IMG/VR virus record: IMGVR_UViG_3300010430_000264
Location: 1 to 35,639 of that record
Reading direction: 5' to 3' (one strand)
DNA from: a virus
DNA length: 35,639 bases
In this document: positions 6,665-13,613 of the stretch, piece after piece
Layout: every line of letters starts with the position of its first letter
How positions within the stretch are numbered: position 1 is the stretch's first letter
Notes under the pieces: model-generated
The model's database searches: none
The model's input: only the letters and a program-made list of their open reading frames with translations
What the model was told of the DNA's origin: nothing
Position numbers and translations under genes: made by a program

Positions 6665-6715
6665 CGGGCCCGGGGGAGTACCCGCACCCCCGGAGCCCAT
6701 CCTGGACGGCGCGAC

Positions 6716-7222
6716 TCAGTCGCCGTCAGGAACCCATCCCTTGCCGAACTCGCCGGCGGTGTTCGTGTCGGTGCTGGGGCGATGCGCGTGCAGCAGTCGG
6801 TCGATCTCTTCCTGTTCCATGCCCAGGCGCTTGCCCAGTTCTTCGTGGTCCAGGGTGTCGGCCAACTCGATCACCAGTGAAGCCATCCGCATGATCGCGT
6901 GCTGACCCCGGGCGCGGTTGTGTCGAACGGTAGACATGATGCGTTCATCGCGGTCCTTGCTCACGAATACCACAGGGACACAGCCGTCGCCCAGGGCCCT
7001 CACTTCATCATCATTGCTCGCCAGTGTCCAGCGATGGAAGCCGTCCACGATCACGTTGTCCATCGTCGCGACGATTGGCTGGGTCCACCCGTCCTCGAGC
7101 AAAGACAGGCGCAGCAGATCCAGCTCCGGTTTGAATACCTGGTTCGGGTTGTAATCGTTCGCGGTCAGCAGGGCGGGATCGACCCAGTGCACGGCGGCGA
7201 GTGGTTGGTCGGTGCGCGGCAT
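6716..7222 (-). CDS. IbrB-like ParB/Srx-fold protein
   Basis: 168 residues with one ParB/sulfiredoxin-type domain: ANDYNPNQV (22-29), DGWTQPIV (44-51), DGFHRW (60-65, in place of the ParB GERR box) and HNRARGQH (101-108), followed by a helical segment and an acidic end. These motifs are those of IbrB, the partner of IbrA in pathogenic E. coli, where the pair influences expression of immunoglobulin-binding (Eib) surface proteins. There is no ParB helix-turn-helix, so it should not bind parS itself. Its ATG overlaps the stop of the IbrA-like gene (TGATG), giving coupled synthesis and a likely one-to-one complex. The biochemical activity of IbrB is not established. Confidence 0.8.
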   Translation of the reverse strand: MPRTDQPLAAVHWVDPALLTANDYNPNQVFKPELDLLRLSLLEDGWTQPIVATMDNVIVDGFHRWTLASNDDEVRALGDGCVPVVFVSKDRDERIMSTVRHNRARGQHAIMRMASLVIELADTLDHEELGKRLGMEQEEIDRLLHAHRPSTDTNTAGEFGKGWVPDGD

Positions 7223-8352
7223 CAGTACCGTCCTTTGTCCTGGGCATCGCGATTGTAGGTTGGCGTCCGGCGGCCCTTCATGTCCCCACGGAGGCAGAGC
7301 TTGTAGAGGTACTTCCAGGTCACGCCGGTGGCGCCCGGCTTCTCCATCGGGATCTTCTCGCCGCTCTTGCTGTAGTGGTTTCCGATCTCGGTCTTGATGC
7401 GGTCCCGCAGTCCGGCCTGTTGATCCTCTGGCCAGAGCGCGATGGCGTCCTGGATCTGCTGGTGCGGATCGCGGTCGGGATCCCAGCCGGCAAGGTTGAG
7501 GCCGAACCCGTATAGCTCGCTGGTCGAGTACCTGGCGGCGGTGGCCGCGCCGGGCACCCGCTGGACCATGCGATCCCAGAGGTCAGGCCAGCAGACAGCG
7601 TACTGCCACAGACCTCGCAGCGGCTCCTCGCCATACGGCGGACAGACCCGCTGGTCTGCCACGTCGATCCCGGCGGCCCGCATCACGTCATAAGCGCGAT
7701 TGTAGTCCCAGCCGAACAGCTGGGGCGCGGTCCAGATGTCCGCGTCGGTCCAGTCGTAGATCGGCTTCACCAGGTTGACGTGCCGGGCGTGAGCGTCCCG
7801 GCCGATGAAGTTGTCTTCGATCTTGCCGGCGACCGCTCGGTATCGGTTCAGGGACTCGCTGGCCCTGAGCCCCAGCATCACGCCCACGGTGCCCAGGTCA
7901 CGGGGCAGGGCGTAGCCGTTGCACTCCGGGGCAGGCTGGCGAGCGAAGCCCGCACCGGGCAGCTGAGTCAGCGCCTCGGGCGGCAGCGGCCTGCACCACT
8001 TGGCCTCGTCCTCCGGGGCCCAGGGGTGCCACCAGGGCGACGTGCGGGAGCAGGCGTTCCGATGCTTGATCGGGACGCAATACCAGTCCAGGCGCACGCG
8101 GGGATCCTGGGCGACCCGGGTCATGTACTCGATGGTCTCGGGGTGGATCGCCTCTTCATCCCAGAAGAAGGCGTGCACCGGCAGGGCGTCCCGCAGCTCG
8201 GCGACCTCCAGCACCAGGTTCAGCAGGGCGGTACTGTCCTTGCCCCCGCTGAAGGCCACGGCGATGTGGTCGTGCAGATCGTAGGCCCGATCTATGCGCT
8301 CGCGGGCCAGCTCCAGGACGTCGGCGTCGATCACTTTCTTACGGTAGACCAC
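7222..8352 (-). CDS. IbrA-like PAPS-reductase/ATP-pyrophosphatase family protein
   Basis: 376 residues from a GTG at 8352, chosen because AGGGGG lies five bases upstream and it overlaps the preceding gene only slightly. It has the N-type ATP-pyrophosphatase loop SGGKDS (35-40), then FFWDEEAIHP. The C-terminal part has YDWTDADIWTAPQLFGWDYNRAYDVM, DQRVCPPYGEEPLRGL and PDLWDRMVQRVPGA, the layout of the IbrA/DUF3440 group. The family activates a substrate by adenylation; true PAPS reductases reduce PAPS, but the substrate of IbrA-type proteins is unknown. Several cysteines lie after the core, so a metal or sulfur site is possible. It pairs with the downstream IbrB-like gene. Confidence 0.8.
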   Translation of the reverse strand: MVYRKKVIDADVLELARERIDRAYDLHDHIAVAFSGGKDSTALLNLVLEVAELRDALPVHAFFWDEEAIHPETIEYMTRVAQDPRVRLDWYCVPIKHRNACSRTSPWWHPWAPEDEAKWCRPLPPEALTQLPGAGFARQPAPECNGYALPRDLGTVGVMLGLRASESLNRYRAVAGKIEDNFIGRDAHARHVNLVKPIYDWTDADIWTAPQLFGWDYNRAYDVMRAAGIDVADQRVCPPYGEEPLRGLWQYAVCWPDLWDRMVQRVPGAATAARYSTSELYGFGLNLAGWDPDRDPHQQIQDAIALWPEDQQAGLRDRIKTEIGNHYSKSGEKIPMEKPGATGVTWKYLYKLCLRGDMKGRRTPTYNRDAQDKGRY

Positions 8353-9127
8353 GGCGCCCCCTGGCCTCGAGCGCCCACTTGTGCGTCTCCAGGATTTCGG
8401 GTTCCCGCTCGCGGATCTGCTGCACGCTCGTCCTGGCCCACGGCCTGGGGCCGGTGTTGAAGCCTGCATGGTAGCCGTAGCTCGGGTGCCAGGGCAGACC
8501 CTCGCGGGCGCAGAGCGCGATGACCGCCTCGTGCGGCCAGTCGTGCAGCGGGTTCAGGATCATCATGCGGTCTCGCCTGGTGGACTTCGGCCCGGCCGGT
8601 GCGTTGTTACCGTCGATGGTGCGCCGGCCGAAGATCATCAGCTTGCACCCGCTGTTCAGGTAGGCCCGCTCCTGCGGCTTCCAGTTCAGCCAAGTATTCC
8701 AGAGCTGATTGGAGTAACGCCGCACGTCTGCAGGGCAGTCGTCGTCCTCCGGGAACAGCATCCCCGGGCGCTCGGCCAGGTACACCGCATCGATCAGGCT
8801 GCGCTCCACGAACACATCACGGGGGCGCACCTGGTCATACCAGCGCAGGGACTCCGCGAACTCCAGGGAGTCGCTGGTCATGCACTGGACTCCGGCGGTG
8901 ACGTCGGCCTGCTGCGCGATCCAGTAGGCCGCGATGCTGTCCTTGCCGCCGGACCAGGCCACCAGCACGTCGGCCGGTGTGATCTTCAGGAAGTAGATCG
9001 CAGCGCGAACCCGGTGCACCGCCTGGATGATGTGTTGATCCAGGACGTGCGACGGCAGAAGGGCGGCCCCGGTTTCCAGGGCCTCCCTCCAATCGTCATC
9101 GGTGACGCTGTGCTTCGTCCCCAGCAA
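8339..9127 (-). CDS. Second PAPS-reductase/ATP-pyrophosphatase-like protein
   Basis: 262 residues. SGGKDS at 59-64 in the context VLVAWSGGKDSIAAYWIAQQ marks an adenine-nucleotide alpha-hydrolase of the PAPS reductase superfamily. FGRRTIDGNNAP and LNPLHDWPHEAVIALC fit the later part of the fold (a WxxxDV-like segment). It is shorter than, and clearly different from, the IbrA-like neighbour, so the operon carries two non-identical enzymes of the superfamily. The start is a TTG at 9127, two bases after the cupin stop, with AGGGGG upstream. Its stop overlaps the next gene by 14 bases. Substrate unknown. Confidence 0.75.
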   Translation of the reverse strand: MLGTKHSVTDDDWREALETGAALLPSHVLDQHIIQAVHRVRAAIYFLKITPADVLVAWSGGKDSIAAYWIAQQADVTAGVQCMTSDSLEFAESLRWYDQVRPRDVFVERSLIDAVYLAERPGMLFPEDDDCPADVRRYSNQLWNTWLNWKPQERAYLNSGCKLMIFGRRTIDGNNAPAGPKSTRRDRMMILNPLHDWPHEAVIALCAREGLPWHPSYGYHAGFNTGPRPWARTSVQQIREREPEILETHKWALEARGRRGLP

Positions 9128-9128
9128 A

Positions 9129-9860
9129 TCAGGCCCCCTGATTCATCAGGTAGGTGCCGTTGAACATGGGGTGATTGAACTCAGCCGCGCCGCTGCTGCT
9201 GAAGACGTGGAACGGGATGCAGACCAGCGGCTGGTTCTGCCCGATGGTGTCGAAGTGGTGCGGGCACATCGGCTCCAGGATCAGCGTCGTTCCAGGCACC
9301 AGCCGCACGGCGACCTGGTTCCCTTCCATGCCCACGATGCAGGTGCCGTGCCCCTCCAGGATGTGGACCACGCGCACGGTGCTGTGGATGTGATGCGCCT
9401 GCTCCTCGCTGCCCGCAGGAATCCGCAGGTACTGGAGCGTCGGGTCGCCCAGGCGCACCGGCGGGAACAGCTGCTGAGTTGAACAGCCGTTGACGTAGGG
9501 CAGGGTCGTGCCCTGGCCTGCGATCTGCACCGCTCGCGATGGCGGGCGGTAGCCTTCCATCAGGACGCCGAACCGCTGGGTCCGCCGCTTGCCCGGACCA
9601 CTGTGCCAGTTGGCCCACTCGCCGGCCTCGTCCAGGACGCAGAGCGACTGCCAGGTGGAGAGCTCCAGGGTGTGATTCCCGTGATAGGCCGTGAACTGGT
9701 AGAGGTTGTCGGGGTCGGCGTCGTAGATCGCCTTCTCGCCAGGCGGGAAGAACTTGGCGCCGAAGTTGTCCAGGATGCGCTGGGCCGGTTCAACAAAGCC
9801 CAGGGCGGGGTCGAGTTCCACGCGGCCCTCGGCCGGCGCAGGAGTGTGAAGCAGGGTCAT
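9129..9860 (-). CDS. Cupin-fold protein in the ParB/PAPS cassette
   Basis: 243 residues. The C-terminal half is a cupin: AHHIHSTVRVVHILEGHG (residues 155-172, with His157/159 and Glu169 as likely metal ligands) and a second motif with PHHFDT (200-205). The N-terminal ~110 residues (KAIYDADPDNLYQFTAYHGNH) are unassigned and may be another beta domain. Cupins include metal-dependent oxygenases, isomerases and ligand-binding regulators; which applies is unknown. The ATG overlaps the TGA of the ParB-like gene (ATGA), and the PAPS-like gene follows two bases after its stop, so it is an integral part of the cassette. Confidence 0.7.
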   Translation of the reverse strand: MTLLHTPAPAEGRVELDPALGFVEPAQRILDNFGAKFFPPGEKAIYDADPDNLYQFTAYHGNHTLELSTWQSLCVLDEAGEWANWHSGPGKRRTQRFGVLMEGYRPPSRAVQIAGQGTTLPYVNGCSTQQLFPPVRLGDPTLQYLRIPAGSEEQAHHIHSTVRVVHILEGHGTCIVGMEGNQVAVRLVPGTTLILEPMCPHHFDTIGQNQPLVCIPFHVFSSSGAAEFNHPMFNGTYLMNQGA

Positions 9861-10549
9861 GCCTGGTTCCTTTCCATGAACTGTTCGCAGAGCAGGGCGA
9901 CGGCGGTGCCTTGAGAGTCAGCGCCATCGACCATCTCGATTTTGCGGGCCAGCTGCACCGCGTTCAGCACCGCCTGGCGCTCGTCGCGGCTCATCGTCAG
10001 CACGAGGGTGACCAGCTCCGATGTCGCACCCGGCCCGCCGCCGGTGCCCTGGTCCCCGTCCTCGCCGCCTGAGCCCGCCCCGGAGCCGTTGCCGTCTCCC
10101 AGGAAGGCCAAGTCCCCGGCGGCCGTGACAAGGCCGCCCAGAGCTTCTTCCGTGAAGCCCAGTGCCGTGATGTCGATGTCCGGCAGCTGGGCCAGCTCGC
10201 CGACCTCGATGGCCAGTAGCTCGTGATCCCAGCTGCCCCGCCTGGCCAGCTCGTTGTCGGCCAGCAGGTAGGCCCGCCGCTCGTTCGCGCTCAGGTGTTC
10301 CAGCACGATGACCGGAACCTTCTCCATTTCCAGCTGCTGCGCGGCCATCAGCCGGCCGTGGCCCGCGATTATGGAGCCGTCTTCGCCCACTAGGATCGGG
10401 TTATTGAATCCCCACTTCTCGATGCTGCGGGCGATGTCTGCCACCTGGTCGTCAGGGTGCTGCATCGGGTTGCGGTCGTAGGGTTGGAGCTTGTCCAGCG
10501 TCCACATCTGGATCTTCCGCGCCAGGCGGCGTTTCACGTCAGCGCCCAC
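9857..10549 (-). CDS. ParB-like (ParB/Srx domain) protein, no methylase domain
   Basis: 230 residues. Residues about 14-135 form a ParB N-terminal domain: LQPYDRNPMQHPDDQV, RSIEKWGFNNPILV, GSIIAGHGRLMAAQQL (GHGR at 63-66 in the place of the ParB CTP/catalytic box) and DNELA. It resembles the ParB-like domain often fused to phage adenine methylases, but here it is followed by a glycine/acid-rich linker (about 152-180) and a short helical end, so the methylase is absent. The GTG at 10549 follows GGGG and overlaps the previous gene by 11 bases. Likely nucleotide- or DNA-binding; first gene of the cupin-IbrAB block. Confidence 0.78.
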   Translation of the reverse strand: MGADVKRRLARKIQMWTLDKLQPYDRNPMQHPDDQVADIARSIEKWGFNNPILVGEDGSIIAGHGRLMAAQQLEMEKVPVIVLEHLSANERRAYLLADNELARRGSWDHELLAIEVGELAQLPDIDITALGFTEEALGGLVTAAGDLAFLGDGNGSGAGSGGEDGDQGTGGGPGATSELVTLVLTMSRDERQAVLNAVQLARKIEMVDGADSQGTAVALLCEQFMERNQA

Positions 10550-10739
10550 GGTTGTCCCCTTCCACGTCCTGGATCAGCTGGTCCAGTTCCTCGCTCACCG
10601 TGCGGGCGGGCTGGATCATCCGGTGGAAGAACTCGCCCAGTTCCTTGAACGTCCTGGCGCCAGCTTCCGCCAGCTGCGCAGCGACCTCCAGCGAGCTGGG
10701 GTCGTGGTGCCCTTTCCTGGGCGGTAGTCGGTGGCCCAT
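10539..10739 (-). CDS. Small hypothetical protein
   Basis: 66 residues, helical and charged (LEVAAQLAEAGARTFKELGEFFHRMIQPARTVSEELDQL), not recognised. Its ATG overlaps the stop of the preceding gene (TGATG), and its own end overlaps the ParB-like start, so it is translationally coupled on both sides. No domain assigned. Confidence 0.6.
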   Translation of the reverse strand: MGHRLPPRKGHHDPSSLEVAAQLAEAGARTFKELGEFFHRMIQPARTVSEELDQLIQDVEGDNRGR

Positions 10740-11020
10740 CAGCGTCGCTCCCGCTTCGAATCCTGGTAGATCCGGCGCCAGTGTCCGGCCGGATAGCGCA
10801 GCGTCTCCACGTCCATGCTCTTCGCTTCGACCTTCTCGCCCTTCCTGCGCAGCCGGACACCTTCGTGCAGGCTGACCCGGCGGCGCGACAGGAAGCTGCC
10901 GGTTCGATGGTAGTACACGGGCACCCGGTAGAGGATCCGGTGGACCCCCTTCTCGATCAGGGACGGATCACAGGCCAGGCGGGCGGCGGCCCGCAGCTGC
11001 TTCGCTTTTCTGCCGTTCAT
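10739..11020 (-). CDS. Small basic hypothetical protein, probably nucleic-acid binding
   Basis: 93 residues, very rich in Lys and Arg, beginning MNGRKAKQLRAAARLACDPS. Phages often have a small protein starting with GRKAKxLRxxA; its role is not established. The start is the ATG at 11020, inside the TAATG overlap with the zinc-ribbon gene; longer in-frame starts would lie inside that gene. Basic character suggests DNA or RNA binding. Confidence 0.65.
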   Translation of the reverse strand: MNGRKAKQLRAAARLACDPSLIEKGVHRILYRVPVYYHRTGSFLSRRRVSLHEGVRLRRKGEKVEAKSMDVETLRYPAGHWRRIYQDSKRERR

Positions 11021-11379
11021 TATCGCCGCTTTCTGGTTCGGCAGGACGCGAAGTGCGACCCGCCCTCGAGGTCTACGGGGTGAGATTTGCCACCAGGGGT
11101 ATGTCGCCAGATGATCGGCTGGCGACAGCGGCGGCAATTGGAAGTCTGTTCTCCTGGCACCAGGGCCTCCAGGTAGGCCGGCAGGTCACACCGCCTGTCC
11201 GCGCCCCGCTGCTGCTCGTGACAGCTGGGGCAGTAGTATCGGCGGCCGTTGGTCAGGTGCAGCGGCACGATCCGTTCGCACTCCGGACAGCGCGGGATGT
11301 GCATCCCCTGCCCTGCGAAGCACCGGCCGCACTTCTGCGCATCGGCCTGGTGGGGCGTGAAGGTAGGGCCACGGCTCAC
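11020..11379 (-). CDS. Zinc-finger / zinc-ribbon protein
   Basis: 119 residues from a GTG at 11379 that overlaps the RusA-like stop (GTGA) and has GGGGGA upstream. It carries CGRC (near 17-20), CPEC (near 31-34), CPSC (near 50-53), and CRRC (near 82-85) with a late His/Cys (SHPVD...HFASC). This is enough for two zinc sites. Likely a small nucleic-acid-binding or HNH-related early protein; I do not see a complete nuclease motif. Confidence 0.65.
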   Translation of the reverse strand: MSRGPTFTPHQADAQKCGRCFAGQGMHIPRCPECERIVPLHLTNGRRYYCPSCHEQQRGADRRCDLPAYLEALVPGEQTSNCRRCRQPIIWRHTPGGKSHPVDLEGGSHFASCRTRKRR

Positions 11380-11945
11380 GGGTCGATCCCCCAGGTGCTC
11401 GGGTACATCGCGATGCGCACGGTGTCGCCCTCGGGCGCGGCCTCGGGGGGATAGTACCCCTTCGAAATGCGGGTGTCGCAAATCTGCTCATCGCGGTCGA
11501 GCAGTACGGGCTGCAATGCGTCGAGCACGGACTTGATGCTGTCCACGCCAAAGGATTCGCACCGCCGCTCTGATGTCTGGACCACTGGGCCACCGCGCCT
11601 CTTGGATGTCGCCCTGCGCGTGCTGGTCCGCTTGCCGAAGATGAGGTCAACCTTGCACCAGTAGGCCACGTCACGGCGCCAGCGTTCGCCGCCGGCAACG
11701 TGATGCGCGGCCAGGGCTCGCTCGGCCGCGATGGCGATGGACATTTCAAACGCCTGGATTCTCTGCCACTCCTTCGATCCCCGCCGGAAGCGGGCGCGGT
11801 TGCTGACGTTGGCCTTGTTCGCGATGTACAGCGGTTCCGGTGTCAGGAACCAGCGCGAGGCCCGCGCCTTCTTGGCGGCCTTGTCTGCCACGATCATCAG
11901 GTGCGGGGCGCTGTAGTCGGTCACCAGGTGAATCTCTGCGGTCAT
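11376..11945 (-). CDS. rusA: RusA-like Holliday-junction resolvase
   Basis: 189 residues from the ATG at 11945, which overlaps the upstream stop (ATGA). The C-terminal half contains SIKSVLDALQPVLLDRDEQI (136-155), the hallmark of RusA endonucleases, which cut four-way DNA junctions during recombination or before packaging. The match is not perfect: RusA has D-x-D-N-x-x-K ahead of xLDAL, whereas here the stretch reads E-S-F-G-V-D-S-I-K, so one or both of the upstream catalytic aspartates appear displaced, while Lys138 and the later Asp150/152 are present. It is also longer than the usual ~120-130 residues, with an N-terminal extension. Activity cannot be assumed. Confidence 0.65.
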   Translation of the reverse strand: MTAEIHLVTDYSAPHLMIVADKAAKKARASRWFLTPEPLYIANKANVSNRARFRRGSKEWQRIQAFEMSIAIAAERALAAHHVAGGERWRRDVAYWCKVDLIFGKRTSTRRATSKRRGGPVVQTSERRCESFGVDSIKSVLDALQPVLLDRDEQICDTRISKGYYPPEAAPEGDTVRIAMYPSTWGIDP

Positions 11946-12133
11946 GGTCTGAAGCCTTCCCCGGGCTGCGGTGCGTCCGTCTCGCCGGAACGTATCACGC
12001 GCAGCTGCGCCTGGAGAGTCCCAACCTCGACGCGCCGCCGCGACTCCTCCCACTTCAGGCCGATCCAGAACCAGCCGGCAAGCGCCCACCCGATCACGGT
12101 CAGAATCACCAGGCCCCAGAACGTCAAATCCAC
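11942..12133 (-). CDS. Small single-span membrane protein
   Basis: 63 residues. Residues about 5-25 (FWGLVILTVIGWALAGWFWIG) form one transmembrane helix, followed by a basic, helical cytoplasmic tail. Starts at a GTG (12133) with GGGAG upstream and overlaps the RusA-like start by four bases. Not recognised; small membrane proteins at this place in phages are often of unknown function. Confidence 0.6.
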   Translation of the reverse strand: MDLTFWGLVILTVIGWALAGWFWIGLKWEESRRRVEVGTLQAQLRVIRSGETDAPQPGEGFRP

Positions 12134-12360
12134 AGCTGCTCTCCCTCTTCTTCTGGATTTAAGTTTAACTCTAGCAGTAGTAGAGGCGTACCTGTGATGG
12201 GGACAACCTCCGCATCTTCATGGCACCGCAAGCGGTTACGCCAGATTCGGGCTGTGGACAACGTGGGGAAGGCCGGGGAAAGCTGGGGACAGACAGGACT
12301 CCCATTCAGCCTTATCCCCTGCAATCCCCGGCCTATCCCCAACCCGTGTTCATAACTCAC
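12124..12360 (-). CDS. Doubtful small ORF across the origin-like region
   Basis: 78 residues starting with a GTG five bases after the upstream stop and ending with a 10-base overlap into the next gene; this tiling favours a real gene. Against it: I see no ribosome site, the sequence (Pro-, Leu-, Arg-rich with an ELNLNPEEEGEQ end) matches nothing I know, and the DNA carries DnaA-box-like repeats and an AT-rich patch that would explain its conservation otherwise. Confidence 0.3.
   Translation of the reverse strand: MSYEHGLGIGRGLQGIRLNGSPVCPQLSPAFPTLSTARIWRNRLRCHEDAEVVPITGTPLLLLELNLNPEEEGEQLWI
12150..12341. other. Candidate replication origin: DnaA-box-like cluster and AT-rich patch
   Basis: TTGTCCACA, the DnaA box usual in GC-rich bacteria, lies at 12253-12261 (minus strand). 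Near matches are TTGTCCCCA (12198-12206, minus), CTGTCCCCA (12284-12292, minus), TTATCCCCT (12312-12320, plus) and CTATCCCCA (12333-12341, plus). They are flanked by the most AT-rich patch of the early region (about 12152-12172, GGATTTAAGTTTAACTC). Four of the five sites deviate from the consensus, and no initiator or helicase loader gene is visible in the window, so this is a hypothesis. Confidence 0.4.
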
Positions 12361-12364
12361 GAAA

Positions 12365-12787
12365 TCACGCGCCGTTCCTGAGCTTGCGGGTTTCCATGAC
12401 CCCTTCCAGCTGGGGCCGGTCGGCCAGGAGCTTCCGGGCGTAATACGGGACGTAGTGATCGTTCATCTTCCACTTGTCCTCGCCCTTAGTGACGAAAACG
12501 TGCATCCAGCGCAGGCGCTCCCAGACCATGCGCAGGCCGAACCGCTGCACCCCGATGTCCAGGAGCCCGTCCACCAGCTGGAGGATCAGGGTGTACACCT
12601 GCGGGTTGCGTCGGTCGAACTCGGCGAACCGCTCGGCGTGGGTCATGGTCTTGCGCATTCCGCCGGTGTCCAGGCGGGACAGGTCGAACAGCTGGAGCTG
12701 CGAGCGGCAGCGTTCGCAGTCGCACCAGGGGATCGGCCCGCCGGCGCGTTCGTGGTCCAGGGCGGTGGCGGTCAGGATCGCTTCCAT
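12365..12787 (-). CDS. Conserved-type phage hypothetical protein
   Basis: 140 residues from the ATG at 12787, with GGAGG nine bases upstream; earlier in-frame starts would lie inside the previous gene. The N-terminus has CDCERC (a possible zinc site). The C-terminal ~95 residues (FAEFDRRNPQVYTLILQLVDGLLDIGVQRFGLRMVWERLRWMHVFVTKGEDKWKMNDHYVPYYARKLL) follow a pattern I have seen in phage and prophage proteins of unknown function, probably a winged-helix-like fold. Overlaps the preceding short gene by 16 bases. Confidence 0.7.
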   Translation of the reverse strand: MEAILTATALDHERAGGPIPWCDCERCRSQLQLFDLSRLDTGGMRKTMTHAERFAEFDRRNPQVYTLILQLVDGLLDIGVQRFGLRMVWERLRWMHVFVTKGEDKWKMNDHYVPYYARKLLADRPQLEGVMETRKLRNGA

Positions 12788-12939
12788 GCGATGCACCTCC
12801 AGGCCCTGCGCACCAGGGCCATGATCGGGGACGGGGTAGCGTTCGCCTGGGCGCGGCGGTACAGGGCCCACAACTCCACGCGGTAGCGGTACTGCTCTGC
12901 GGTTTCGTTGTCATCGATGGGGTCCGGCAGGTCGATCAG
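12772..12939 (-). CDS. Short hypothetical protein with a probable non-ATG start
   Basis: 55 residues if it begins at the CTG that overlaps the stop of the preceding short gene (CTGA). The sequence IDLPDPIDDNETAEQYRYRVELWALYRRAQANATP looks like genuine acidic-helical coding sequence, while the same frame further upstream reads as low-quality Pro/Arg/Gly-rich shadow of the 53-residue gene. No ATG is available before residue ~40; a GTG at about 13071 is the alternative. Function unknown. Confidence 0.4.
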   Translation of the reverse strand: MIDLPDPIDDNETAEQYRYRVELWALYRRAQANATPSPIMALVRRAWRCIAWKRS

Positions 12940-13097
12940 CTGCGCTTCCGCCAGGCTGACAGCACCGGCGCGATGCCGAACTTGAGCAGGCCAGTGGTCA
13001 CCACCGCCGCCCCCACGATCTTGCCCCCCACGGCCAGGCTGTTCAGGGCGTTGATGATGTCCAGCGGGGTCCACCCGGGACAGTCGAAGTTGGGCAT
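12936..13097 (-). CDS. Very short membrane protein
   Basis: 53 residues starting MPNFDCPGWTPLDIIN with one hydrophobic helix (about 20-45, VGGKIVGAAVVTTGLLKFG) and a basic end. GGAGA lies six bases before the ATG at 13097. It explains a stretch that would otherwise be a gap between the genes at 13143 and 12939. Role unknown; small single-span proteins of this type occur in phage early and lysis regions. Confidence 0.55.
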   Translation of the reverse strand: MPNFDCPGWTPLDIINALNSLAVGGKIVGAAVVTTGLLKFGIAPVLSAWRKRS

Positions 13098-13142
13098 AGC
13101 GTCTCCAGGGACTCGGGCAGCGCGGGGCTTGTGGCGTGCGCA

Positions 13143-13613
13143 TCATGCCTCACCGTCCAGGCACTGGCGACAGATGTCATGCCCCACGGCGGCCTTCCTG
13201 GCGCCGCAGTCCGGGCATAGCGGGCGCCGGTCGTGGCGGCCGTTCGGCAGGTCGCGGAAGCGGGCGGCCGATTCCCGCAGCCGCTCGTCTGCGCTTTCCA
13301 GATCGACCACGTCGCCCCAGAGATCGCGGCTGTGCCGCTCGCCCTCGACGGCCAGCGGCCGGGCCGGGACGCTATCGCTGTGCCTGACCAACTTGTGCGT
13401 GAAGAACGACAGTTGCGCGTGATCCTCGGCATGGACCCAGCGGTCTGCTCGGGTGGGGCACATCGGCCCGTGCGCGTCCGATTTGTTCACCAGCAGCCAC
13501 AACTCGCCGCGCCGCCTGAAGGCGAACACGACCTCGGCAAAGATCGGCGCCGGGGCCTTGTCCTTGTGGTTGTGATACTGGACCCGATCCCCGGGGCTGA
13601 AGGGGCGCTTCAT
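13143..13613 (-). CDS. Hypothetical protein with C-terminal zinc ribbon
   Basis: 156 residues. The N-terminal ~60 residues (FSPGDRVQYHNHKD...FAEVVFAFRRRGELWLLV) look like a small beta-barrel of the SH3/KOW type. The end has CPDCGARKAAVGHDICRQCL, a four-cysteine zinc ribbon. ATG at 13613 overlaps the upstream stop (ATGA). Probably nucleic-acid associated; not otherwise recognised. Confidence 0.65.
   Translation of the reverse strand: MKRPFSPGDRVQYHNHKDKAPAPIFAEVVFAFRRRGELWLLVNKSDAHGPMCPTRADRWVHAEDHAQLSFFTHKLVRHSDSVPARPLAVEGERHSRDLWGDVVDLESADERLRESAARFRDLPNGRHDRRPLCPDCGARKAAVGHDICRQCLDGEA

Noticed and set aside
8339-9127. DndC of a phosphorothioation (Dnd) system
   Set aside because: The SGGKDS fold is shared by the whole PAPS-reductase superfamily; no dndB, dndD, dndE or cysteine desulfurase gene is nearby, and IbrA/IbrB features fit the cassette better.
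9857-10549. ParB partition protein (plasmid-type ParABS)
   Set aside because: Only the N-terminal ParB/Srx domain is present, with no helix-turn-helix and no ParA gene nearby, so I do not call a partition system.
12772-13146. 124-residue minus-strand frame as one gene
   Set aside because: Its first half reads as Pro/Arg/Gly-rich shadow, and the overlapping 53-residue frame with a good ribosome site explains this DNA better. I kept only the second half as a short gene.
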